From assembly GCA_004026145.2 (NCBI GenBank), contig CP034996.1, positions 7,749,891 through 7,813,890 of the forward strand: DNA of 64,000 nt, read 5' to 3'. The DNA is from Takifugu bimaculatus. Taxonomy: Eukaryota; Chordata; Actinopteri; Tetraodontiformes; Tetraodontidae. This document shows positions 1 to 9,297 of this stretch, piece after piece; within the stretch, counting starts at the first letter, position 1, and every line of letters starts with the position of its first letter. Below the pieces are notes generated by a model. It did no database searches, was not told where the DNA came from, and saw nothing but the letters and a program-made list of their open reading frames with translations. Position numbers and translations under genes: made by a program.

Positions 1-976
1 GACTTTAGAGGAGGTGGAAGAAAGAGTGATGGAATTAGATTGGGTGAAGGTAGAATGTAAGGAATTAAGGCCAAGGGATGACCACCACTGAGTCCAGTCT
101 TTAGCCCAGTCTAGCCATGGCACAGCTCCCCCTGCTGCCTGCTTCTGCTGGCCTCTGTGGTTGTATGGCTGGTTTGCAGCCTGTTGTGTATGGAATGATG
201 TCCATCTACCCTGATATTTTGTTGCCCTTCTTCTTATTCTGAGTGCATGTTGCAAGTTAAAACCCAACCATGAGCAGACCTCTCACCTAAGGACCCAGCT
301 CACTCTTTTTTTATTTACAGCTCCAGTGGAGTACATCACCTAAAATCTTGTCTTCTTTTTTTTTCCTGATTTCTTGACTGTTAATATGACCTCTTTTACT
401 CTGAGACCTCGTGAAGTTAATCTCCATTTTTTCCCCCCATTTTTTCTAAATGTATTGTCCATTAATCAGTTTTCCTCTTCATTTGACAAAATCAAAATGA
501 TCTTGAATTAAAAGTGCTGTTGCTGATCCCAACGACACAGCTACAGTGTTTTACATTTTGGAGTATTCCCTGTGAAGTCCTCTGATTTGTTTCATCGAAA
601 GTGAACAAGATATCACTCTAATTGATCTCAATACATTCTGGCAGATAAAAGTAGCCACACAGAATGTTATAAATCTTTGTCTAAGGTGAGTACCTTGGAT
701 GCTTTTGCACCTTCTCTGCAGCCACAAGCTGTAAATTTAGCTCAACATTTATAAACTGTGCATGACTACACATGCATGCACTTCAAATCAGATGTACTTT
801 ATAACTGTGGATTTAACTTTCCCATTTGTGATTGATTTGTTCCTGAGTTCTAAAAACAATTCCTTTAGTCAAAAATAAGTGGTCTGTGGAAAAATGACTG
901 AGCAGAGTACCAGAAAGGCTGACAACTGTTTTGTTGTCAGACTGCATCGTGTGTGTGTGTGCGTGTGCGTGTGCGT

Positions 977-1063
<87 letters not shown>

Positions 1064-1141
1064 TCTGTCTGTTTGTCTGTCTGTGCTTGTGCACTTGTGT
1101 GTGTGTGTTCAACTGACGGTCTCTTGTTACATTGGCATCAG
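1..1141 (+). other. FLOT2: FLOT2 intron, upstream part in window
   Basis: No coding exon is visible before the acceptor at 1141. The first roughly 74 flotillin-2 residues, including the N-terminal Gly/Cys acylation region, are not encoded here and must lie to the left of the window. Apart from the TG-rich tract near its 3' end I see nothing else in this stretch. Confidence 0.7.
949..1115. repeat. (TG)n / (TGCG)n microsatellite just upstream of a FLOT2 splice acceptor
   Basis: About 165 bp of nearly pure purine-pyrimidine alternation: TG units, a TGTGCG-type stretch, about 20 to 30 more TG units, then degenerate TCTG/TTTG and a last short TG run. It ends about 26 bases before the acceptor of the first FLOT2 exon in the window. 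Such tracts can form Z-DNA and vary in length between individuals. The frames of Cys-Val or His-Thr repeats across it are not genes. Confidence 0.97.
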
Positions 1142-3586
1142 GTGAAGGTGATGACAGAGAAAGAGCTTTTGGGTTATGCCTGTGAGCAGTTCCTTGGGAA
1201 GACTGTCATGGAGATCAAGAGTGTCATCCTGCAGACCCTAGAGGGTCACCTGCGTGCTATTCTTGGTGGGTAGTCACAAGATTTTAACTTATTTTTTTGC
1301 TAATGGAGTGGCTCTTTTTCTTGACCTAAATGTAATCACTGAGTTGCATCTTCAAACTGAACAGCAGTGGGTGATTTTCGGACCCACATGCTGAAAAGCC
1401 AGGGTGCCGTTTATGAGTATGGTAGTTACAGGTGGTACAGGTTACTTTAAAGTATATGGATGCAGGGATTCTGTTTTGTAAACCAAGGTCTGTCTTTTCT
1501 TAATACACATTTTAAAATGAGGCAGGTCTTTTTTAGAGTCTGTCAGTCCGAAAAGGTTTTAGAACTTTTGATATTGTGCCAATTACCCAGAGTCAAGTTA
1601 AGTTAAGTTAAGTTAAGTCACTGCTTCAACTTTTCCCATTTTCACTTCCTTTGCTTTAGAATGTGTAATGCAAATACAGCTATGAAACTTTATCCATCAT
1701 GCTGACAAAGCATCACATTAATTTTGGGCTTGTCATTTCAGGCACTCTTACCGTTGAACAGATTTACCAGGACAGAGATAAGTTTGCCACGCTGGTGCGA
1801 GAAGTGGCTGCTCCTGATGTGGGCCGCATGGGGATCGAGATCCTCAGCTTCACCATCAAGGTGTGCCTCTGGCTTCTTTTATATTTCTGTTTAAAACAAT
1901 CCCAATTCCTTTGAATACAATACAACAATTCCCTTTTATACAGCTGAATGAGGTGTGTTGAGCCTTCAACCAGTCACACATTGACTCGCTTTACACATTT
2001 ACTTTGGCACTTTTGACAGGATGTGTATGATAAAGTCGAGTACCTGAGCTCGCTGGGTAAAACGCAGACAGCTGCAGTCCAGAGGGATGCAGACATTGGT
2101 GTAGCAGAGGCAGAAAGAGATGCTGGCATTAGGGTAAGAGCACCACAAATCATGTGTGACGTCTCTTGGTGTTTGATTAAACTCCTCCCAATCCGTCGGC
2201 CTGCCGTTGTCTTTCAGGAAGCTGAGTGCAAGAAAGAAATGATGGATACAAAGTTTTTAGCTGACACAAAAATGGCCGACTCCAAGCGAGAGCTGGAAAT
2301 GCAGAAGGCTTCCTTCAATCAAGAAGTGAACACAAAGGTATGATGGTGTAATGATGCCACGTCTGATGTCCTGGCAGACTAAACCTGACTAGAGTCTCTC
2401 CAGAAAGCAGAGGCTCAGCTGGCTTACGAGCTACAGGCTGCCAAAGAGCAGCAGAAAATCCGTATGGAGGAGATCGAAATCGAGGTGGTGCAGAGGAAGA
2501 AGCAGATCTCCATTGAGGAGAAGGAGATCGAGCGCACAGACAAGGAGCTCATCGCCATCGTGAAGAGACCTGCTGAGGCCGAAGCCTATAAGATGCAGCA
2601 GCTGGCTGAGGGACACAAGTAAGTGATCTGATGCGTAGTTTGAATCCCAGCGTTATTTCTTGGACTTATGGAGATGAAACATTGGCTTCGTGGTTATCCC
2701 CTTGGAATTTCCATTCTCCTGCTTTCATTCACTTAATATTATTCCATTCTGAATTTTTTTTAAGGAAACATGAGGGATTAATCCAAGCCCCAGTGTCATC
2801 CCTGTAGAAGTCTTACATTTACATGTACAAAGCTGATGTTTATGTCATACAGTATCTTTTCTTGAGTTTACATGAGGCTGACGGTTAAATAAAGGAAGGG
2901 GAGATTATGTTGAGAAACACTTGTGCGTCCAGGACAAAGACGGTGCTGACGGCTCAGGCAGAGGCTGAAAAGATCCGCTTCATCGGAGAGGCAGAGGCTG
3001 CGTCAATTGAAGCGGTAGGAAAGGCAGAGGCTGAGAAGATGAGGCTGAAAGCTGAAGCCTACCAGCAATATGGCGAGGCTGCCAAAACTGCTCTTGTCCT
3101 GGAGGCTCTGCCCAAGGTCTGCACCACCTCTACACATAGCTGGTTCAACACATTGATTTCTATACCCCATAGTCCCATTGCTGTAAGGTTGGAACTAACA
3201 TTTAAGTACGACACACACCCAAACTAGAAGATTCATCCGATCACTAAGGAGCCATGTATCAGCAGCACTGTCAGTCCTCTCCTGTTTTATCAACAAACAT
3301 CTATATTTGTCCAGATTGCTGGTAAGGTGGCTGCACCATTGGCCAGAACCAATGAGATCGTAATTTTGAGCGGGGAAGGAAGTCGGGTCACTGGAGAGGT
3401 GAACCGCCTATTAGCCGAACTGCCAGTGTCGGTCCATGCTCTGACTGGAGTGGATCTGACCAAGGTAAGAGTGTCGTCGCGCTCCCCTGCCTCTCAGTAA
3501 GTCCTCTTTAATTGAATCTCCTCTCCTCCGACTTCCCCCCACAGATGCCTCTACTGCAGAAGATGGTCGGCCAAACCGCCATATGA
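1142..3586 (+). CDS. FLOT2: Flotillin-2, 3' part (8 exons, N-terminus outside window)
   Basis: Flotillin-2 (reggie-1) is a membrane-raft scaffold protein on the cytoplasmic face of the plasma membrane and endosomes, and it forms hetero-oligomers with flotillin-1. Exons by splice sites: 1142-1265, 1742-1860, 2020-2133, 2218-2337, 2404-2618, 2933-3116, 3315-3464 and 3545-3586, all GT-AG and phase-consistent. They give 355 residues; with about 74 missing this matches the usual 428. The first exons carry the C-terminal half of the SPFH/PHB domain (TEKELL.YACEQFLGK, GTLTVEQIYQDRD, DVGRMGIEILSFTIKDVYDK). The next carry the Ala/Glu-rich coiled coil with repeated AEAEK motifs, and the last two the conserved tail (NEIVILSG, EVNRLLAELP, HALTGVDL). 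The stop is TGA at 3584-3586. The tail after HALTGVDLTK differs from mammals, as expected for fish. Identity is very secure; exon limits are inferred without transcripts. Confidence 0.96.
1592..1618. repeat. (AAGTT)n pentanucleotide repeat
   Basis: About five copies of a five-base unit, AAGTT, lie in the FLOT2 intron between 1265 and 1742. This is a simple-sequence repeat with no sign of function. Confidence 0.85.
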
Positions 3587-3929
3587 CGACTCAGGCCACA
3601 AAATCCACACTGAATCCTTCAACGGGTATCTGCCTCAAGCATGACAGTTGACATTTTGTTTTAGTTCAGCCTTTTAGCCAATTTTATTTGTCCAAGAACA
3701 CTTGATGGCAACCAGTTTTTTGTTTTTTTTTCTAAAAATATTTTTTTTAATGTTTCCAATTTTTCTATCAGAACCAAATCTGGGGTTGTTGCGTCCAGGT
3801 TGTGTGTATCCTCTGTCATTTTTATGGTTTATTTTAAACACAACAGTCTAGAGCCAGAATTTTTATGCTGCAACTCTGTTCAGTACTCTATACCATCCAA
3901 AGCCAAGTTGGGTATTTTTGAGAAATAAA
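3587..3929 (+). terminator. FLOT2: FLOT2 3' UTR with poly(A) signal
   Basis: T-rich 3' untranslated sequence follows the TGA stop, with a canonical AATAAA at 3924-3929. A second AATAAA at 5601-5606 could serve a longer form, but 3924 is the simpler choice. Confidence 0.6.
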
Positions 3930-6832
3930 CCTGTAGTTAAATATCATATGATTAAAAATATGAGCTAAATATGATCAGATATTTAAATAACTAAATAAGT
4001 TAGATAGATGATGATTTTTTTGGCTGTAGTCAGTGTTTTTTCCTTAAAGTTGTTTCTATTAATACCTAGCTTGAACAGTAGACTGAACACCACCCTCACT
4101 AATTTACTTCCAAGTTAGCAAATATATGTCTACTCTTACCTCTGGTATCTTCATCTACATAGTTCTAATATGCAGTGCCTGTTCACCATTCAAGTGCCCA
4201 AACTGGAGGAGGGTGGTCTGGCTTTAGAGGGATGTGTACAATAGCTGGGAGAGGTGTCAATGTAGCCTTCTGGTCTATGAATATCCGCTTTTACTAACAG
4301 AGATGTTTAGTCTTCAAATGTTTGTGGTGTGTTTAAACACAAGTCGATGTATATGCTCAAGCATCACATGACACAAAGCCATGCGTAGAAACAATTAGCC
4401 TTAACCAGTAATCGCCTGCCAGACCAAGTGAACATTTCCTTTGTCCTTGCGTTGATTCTGACTAGACGTCCGCTCAGATGAAACATCCGCTTTCTTTTAC
4501 TCAGCTGTATGTACCTGATATTGATCCTGCTATATATCATGTTCTCCTGGTTAAACGTTGCTGCCATGTTGCTTATCTGGCTACACCCAGTCTGTGATAA
4601 CGTTTCAGGTCTTGCATGTTGCACTCAGTTCATTAGTAAAGTTCAAGGATAAGAATGTGATGAGGTTTACAGAGGTTTGTTTGATTTAGCTGGAAATATG
4701 GGGAAGTTTGAATAGTTGGGCCAGTTTTTCTATAGCGGGATTGAAACCAATCTGTTACATTTTAGGTGAAACCACTTTTCTGCACCTGTGACTGATTTTT
4801 CTGCCACATCAGCAGGGTTGTTTCTCAGCTTTTCTGTGAATTAAACATGAGGCGTGGCATTTCCCCATGTGGCTCTGTATGGGCCATCCCTGGTCTGATG
4901 AGTCCTTCCCTGATTTCTCCTGTTTTGGTCTGGAATTTTCTTCATGAATCCACCAGGCTGTGCTCATGCTCACGCTTCAGTGCCAGTCATTATCTGCAGT
5001 TAGACAGCAGCATGACGTGGCACCAGAATGTGTTTAGCTGAAAAATAAAACAGTTGTGGAAAACCTCTCAACCATGTTAATGTGCTTTTTTAAAGTTGAA
5101 AAAGGGTAATATTACATAAAATGGTCCAAAGGTCAATTTTATTTTTGCCTTTTTATAAAACAGGCAGATGTTGAAGTAGAGGTTGGCGATCCTCAAGTGA
5201 ATTTGACCAGACTGAGTGTCAGAATGTTGTATAATGCAACTACAGCCGTAAGTTCTGTTTCTGGTTTCTGCACTATGCAGTAAACATACCAGGAAATAGA
5301 TTGTATCCCAACTGTTGCAAATATTCTAATAACCTTTCCTTCTAGACATCTGAAAGTATTCAGTATATGACCGTCACAGTGAGTGCCAAAAAACACATCT
5401 CCATTTGAATTAATTCATCCCCAACATCTTGTCTGATTTTAAAGGAGAGTGACTAAAGACCAAAACACTACAATCTAGCCTTATCAACTTCATCTGGTGT
5501 CTGTAATGGAATAATATTGTCGCTTTTCATGTAATGTTGATTTTTGGAAAACTGGCATGGCATTTTAAGCATGTGTTCAAGTTAATCTGTGTTGTGTTAT
5601 AATAAATGTTACATCACTTCCTCAATGTCTGTAGCTTTGTGATAAACTAGCTTTTGACTTTCGAAGTACCAAGACTATAACTAACCAACAACTTCTAGAA
5701 GGAATAAAATAAAAAATGAAGATTTTAAAGAAAAAATGTTTTCATTTTTTGTTGAGCTTCTATTTAACCAATTTGTAAAATATTCTTCCTATACTCATTT
5801 TATGGTAATAATGGTTTCAGGTTGGTTTCATCTTCTAGCCTGAAGGTGGCAGTCATGTCATCTCCCACAGGATGAGCATTGCCTTCCCCCCACAAACACA
5901 CACACCACCACCACCCTGCTACCCAGCTTCAACTGAGAACTACCAATGTTGTGACTGTTCTTTATTAGTAATGTAGCAATTAATCATCCATTCAAGAAGG
6001 CCATTAACCATTAAAATAATTAGAATTGATAATAAGTATATGATAGATGGTCTAGCCCTTTCTGTAAACTCATTAAAATTAGTTATTGTTTCAATTTAAT
6101 TTATTTAATTGACTGATTGGCATTAAGTTACAGATTACTACATATGGCTATAACATTTTCATTTTTTTTCTTGAAATATGAAATGGGAATATAAAATATA
6201 GTGAGACCTAAACAATTTTTTTGATGATTCCTAAATGTTTCTTTTTAATGACTATATGCAGAATATGGTTTATATTACTCCTTCATAGTTCATAGACCAA
6301 ATGACTAACGGGTGATATTATTGACTTTATTAGCCTTTTAGTAACTTATGTATTTTAATTTGTATTACACGCAGATAAAAGAGTCTCGTCTCAACGTCGG
6401 CAGCATGTTGCAGCGACCGTAAGACTCTATTTGAGACCAAGTCTTCCTGTGATCTTGAATAAAGCTGATGTTTTGCACAACAGGTTCTTTCAATGTTTGT
6501 GCCTCTGCAGAAGAACAAAAAACTTATCTGTGAATGCAACTGGATTTTTGAGACTTTCTGCAACAGATAAGTGTTTGGAGCAAAGCCAAGCCACCCAGAT
6601 CCTCCTATCTCCGTCCTTATCTTTGTCTCCAGCCTGCAGGAGAACTGCTCACACCCTGAAGCAGCTCCCACACCCAGGAGTGCCCATGCTTGCCCACCAG
6701 TACTTTCCTGAAGACACTCATGAGCAAAGAGCTGCACATTTAAAGAGGTGAAGAACAGCAACTGCACAGCTGCAGGTTTGTATTCACTATAATGACTGAA
6801 ATGACCCCCTAATGACAGATGATTCACATATA
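3930..6832. other. Intergenic, AT-rich, no gene seen
   Basis: Between the FLOT2 end and the first transposon remnant I find no spliced coding pattern. Open frames of 60 to 194 codons here (for example 4364-4624 and 6330-6914 on the minus strand) show no recognisable domain. A short CA-rich patch lies near 5888-5925. Confidence 0.6.
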
Positions 6833-7250
6833 TACTGATCAGGCATAACATTATGACCCTGCCTGATATGGTGTTGGTCCCCCTTTTGCTACCAACACAG
6901 TCCTGACCCATCAAACCACAGACTCCACTAGATCCCTGAATGGTCTAGTGTTGGTCTGCAGCAATGCTTGAGGTGATAGAAGATGTCAAAGTATGGATGC
7001 CAAGGCAGAACCCCATCCAAACTTCTCATGTCCTCCACCCTGGTGATCCATCAGGCCAGACCACTTTCTTCCATTCCTCAGTGCACCAATTCTGCCCATT
7101 GATGGTGCTTTCAGCAGTGGACAGGGGTCATTGTGGGCTCCCTAACTGGTCTGCAACCTCACAGCTCCATACACAATAAGTTACTAAGTATTCTTACAGC
7201 TTTTTGTCGGAACCAGTGTTAACGGCTCGAGCAGTTTTAGCTACATTTAG
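6833..7250 (-). mobile_element. Decayed Tc1-like transposon, 3' half of transposase plus one terminal repeat
   Basis: The stretch starts with a terminal inverted repeat of the fish Tc1-like family (ACTGATCAGGCATAACATTA). On the minus strand it then reads as broken Tc1 transposase: a peptide near 7044-7130 contains NWCTEEWKKVVW, matching the family's NWTxEQWKKVxWSDES catalytic-core region. Stops and deletions disrupt the frame throughout, and the N-terminal DNA-binding third is absent. This is an inactive fossil. Family recognition is from memory; the exact subfamily is not assigned. Confidence 0.8.
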
Positions 7251-7800
7251 GGTATGTATACATAGATCTTGTATATTTATATGTGCATGACATATCTTTT
7301 TAAGAATGCAGACAATCTGTACAATCTCTGTGATTTTTTTTAAAAAGGCAATAATGTTTACCAGCTCTCTCAGGTTCACATAATTTGATGCCTTGAGCTC
7401 GATATGCATTTCGACACATCTAATAAAAGAGAGCTCAGCTTTTCCATATCCTGGAATCTAGCTGAGCCAAAGAAAAAATATTAATAAGACGGATATGTGA
7501 CAGTAGCTGACATATAGCACTATTAAATTCCAAGCCAGGGAACCATCACGCATAAATTCATGGGCTGTGAGTCAGGATTTAAGAGGCGCAGCCTTTTATA
7601 ACATTGTCAGATAAAGGAACCGTGAGTTAATCACTTCTTGGTTTTTAATCACACATGTAAATCAGAGGGTTGATCATCCCAAAGGTGGAAAAACAAATGA
7701 TTTTTTTTCTATGACCTTCAATATTTAGTCTTATTTAAATCATATCCTTGAATGCAGAAAGTAAAAAGGAGAATAAAGCTATTAGCCTGAAAAAAGAAGG
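7251..7800. other. Non-coding sequence upstream of the microRNA locus
   Basis: No gene is seen. It holds one GATA box (AGATAA, 7619-7624) that could belong to the erythroid regulatory region of the mir-144/451 transcript. Confidence 0.4.
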
Positions 7801-7990
7801 GTGTGGGGCCATCAGAAGACGGCCACGTTTCAGCCAGATAAGACAAAGTTAACCTCAAGCTGTCTGGTCCGCCCAGATGTCATCGGGGTATGCTAATGAG
7901 CTGGGAGCCTTTAAGTGTCAGAGACCAGCAAGCAGAGTGTTGGGAGTCTGAACCACATGTGGTCACGTCACAGTGGATGAAGAAACAGAG
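7800..7990 (+). promoter_or_regulatory. Putative promoter and first exon of the pri-mir-144/451 transcript
   Basis: The block has an AGATAAGA GATA-factor site (7836-7843), an octamer-like ATGCTAAT near 7890, a weak TATA-like CCTTTAAG near 7910, an E-box CACATGTG (7954-7961) and a CRE-like TCACGTCA (7963-7970). It ends in a perfect splice donor (AGAG then GTAAGT at 7991), matched by a pyrimidine-rich acceptor ending at 8100. In mammals and zebrafish this microRNA pair is driven by GATA1 in red-cell precursors. That the same holds here, and the exact start site, are inferences. Confidence 0.45.
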
Positions 7991-8144
7991 GTAAGTGAAC
8001 AAGATGGGTCACGACGGTGGTGGACTCTTCCATTTTTTTCTACGGTATATTTAATTATTCCCTGGGCAATCTCTTTAATGTCTCTTCCTTTATTTCACAG
8101 ACCATACATGAAGCTGGGAGTCGCTGAAACCGTTATGTCTTGTG

Positions 8145-8219
8145 CCCTGGACAGGATATCATCTAATACTGTAAGTTTATTAAAGAGACACTACAGTATA
8201 GATGATGTACTATCCAGGG
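8145..8219 (+). ncRNA. mir144: microRNA mir-144 precursor hairpin
   Basis: The 20-nt mature miR-144-3p is present without a change at 8192-8211 (seed ACAGUAU). The 5p strand at 8154-8175 differs from human only by swapped bases in the middle (CTAAT for CATAT). CCCTGGA at 8145-8151 pairs with TCCAGGG at 8213-8219 to close the stem. miR-144 is an erythroid microRNA in the same primary transcript as miR-451. It begins 45 bases after the putative splice acceptor at 8100 and lies between FLOT2 and ERAL1, as in mammals. Confidence 0.97.
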
Positions 8220-8285
8220 GTTCAGTCCTCCTCCGTCTCCATCGGCACACACTCAGGAGGCTCTCACTGGCTGCTCTCTGCAGGG

Positions 8286-8346
8286 GAGGCCCGTCAAACC
8301 GTTACCATTACTGAGTTTCAGTTATGGTAAGGGTTCCACGGTTCTC
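8286..8346 (+). ncRNA. mir451: microRNA mir-451 precursor hairpin
   Basis: The 22-nt mature miR-451 is present unchanged at 8296-8317 (AAACCGUUACC...). It runs across the stem into the loop, the hallmark of this Dicer-independent, Argonaute-2-sliced microRNA. I pair 8297-8312 with 8320-8335, with a five- to seven-base loop. A lower stem of 8291-8294 with 8338-8341 and 8286-8289 with 8343-8346 follows. Two internal mismatches occur, 8301 G with 8331 G and 8309 T with 8323 T; both positions pair (G-U and A-U) in the human hairpin. It lies 76 bases after mir-144. The identity is very secure; processing efficiency is unknown. Confidence 0.97.
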
Positions 8347-8412
8347 GCTCAAAGTCATCAGCACCCAGAGGACGATCCGCTGTTGTTATGAGATGTACTT
8401 AAAGTATGATAA

Positions 8413-8418
8413 AATAAA
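8413..8418 (+). terminator. Possible poly(A) signal of the microRNA primary transcript
   Basis: AATAAA lies 67 bases past the mir-451 hairpin and directly before a transposon end. It could end the primary transcript, but primary microRNA transcripts often run further. Confidence 0.3.
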
Positions 8419-8503
8419 GTGTGGTCCATTGAAACAAACGAGCACCTTATTTCTTCCATCAGTTGGTGTGTAAAAGGGGTTTTAATGTTCTGGCTGATCC
8501 GTA
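8419..8503. mobile_element. Terminal fragment of a second Tc1-like element
   Basis: The last 27 bases, ending TTTTAATGTTCTGGCTGATC plus CGTA, form a terminal inverted repeat related to, and in opposite orientation to, the one at 6833 (about 20 of 26 positions match after reverse complement). The preceding 60 bases look like the known subterminal sequence of a sister family. No transposase remains. Confidence 0.65.
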
Positions 8504-9297
8504 CATCCGTTTGGAAGTTTTCCAGCCGTGGCTGGCTTGTCTGGAGTGTTGATCACTGTTGCACAACGGGCTGGTCTAATCACTGGGAAGCAGACGTTTG
8601 CTGAGATCAGGGGAAGCTGTAGGGGCTTACAGAGACATTTAAGTCTCTCTCTCTCACACACACACACACACAGTCCTGCCTCACTTTAAGCCACTGACTG
8701 GGTATTCACCAAAATGGCCCAGATAGAGTAAACATGGAGTTAAAATCATAGGCGGCAGGAATGAATCCAATCACCATTATCCGACCTATTTCAGCACCAG
8801 GTTAGTGCTCCATTTGGCCATCCATTAGTGAGACTATTCAACCCCGGGTGGGGGGCAGCACTGAGCTTTAAAGGGCCTTGAATGTGAGGGTTTGGGGGAG
8901 GAAAGGATGGAGTCAGGGAAACAAAAACAGGGTTGGTTGGGCCCAGTTGAAAGGCAGCAGTAGAGGCTAAATTGATGTGAGCTATATGTAGAACAGAGGC
9001 GGATGCTGCATCTGGGACACCTGAGTGAACATGACTGTGCAGCTCCTACTCAAAGAGTTCTGAATGCTAAAGATAAATCAGTCTTCACAGCACAGACATG
9101 TCAACCATAACTACTCCAGGATAGATTAATCATTGATAGAGAAATAGGAACAAATACAGTAGCTGGGTTTATTGAATATATTGTTGAATATCATTTCTAC
9201 ATGTTTTTTTTTCTTTCATTTTACACAATAACAGCAGCGGCCTCTTCAGATATGAAAAAATATAGTGTCAATTCAAACAAGTGGCGGTTTCATCCCT
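8504..9297. other. Intergenic; ERAL1 3' UTR at its right end
   Basis: No gene is seen at 8504-9160; a short CT/CA simple repeat lies at about 8644-8672. On the minus strand, AATAAA (TTTATT at 9168-9173 on plus) is the likely ERAL1 poly(A) signal, which would make 9150-9297 its 3' UTR. Confidence 0.5.

Noticed and set aside
813..1273. Several overlapping frames of Cys-Val, Arg-Val or His-Thr repeats
   Set aside because: They are translations of the TG microsatellite; only 1142-1265 on plus is a real exon (FLOT2).
4364..4624. 86-codon minus-strand frame after FLOT2
   Set aside because: No domain, no promoter or splice context; length is within chance for this base composition.
7973..8314. 113-codon plus-strand frame MDEETEVSEQ...
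   Set aside because: It crosses a likely intron and both microRNA hairpins, and resembles no protein family.
6833..8503. Idea that mir-144/451 is cargo inside one Tc1 transposon
   Set aside because: The microRNAs are conserved at this place across vertebrates and the two ends have different sub-terminal sequence, so separate insertions are more likely.
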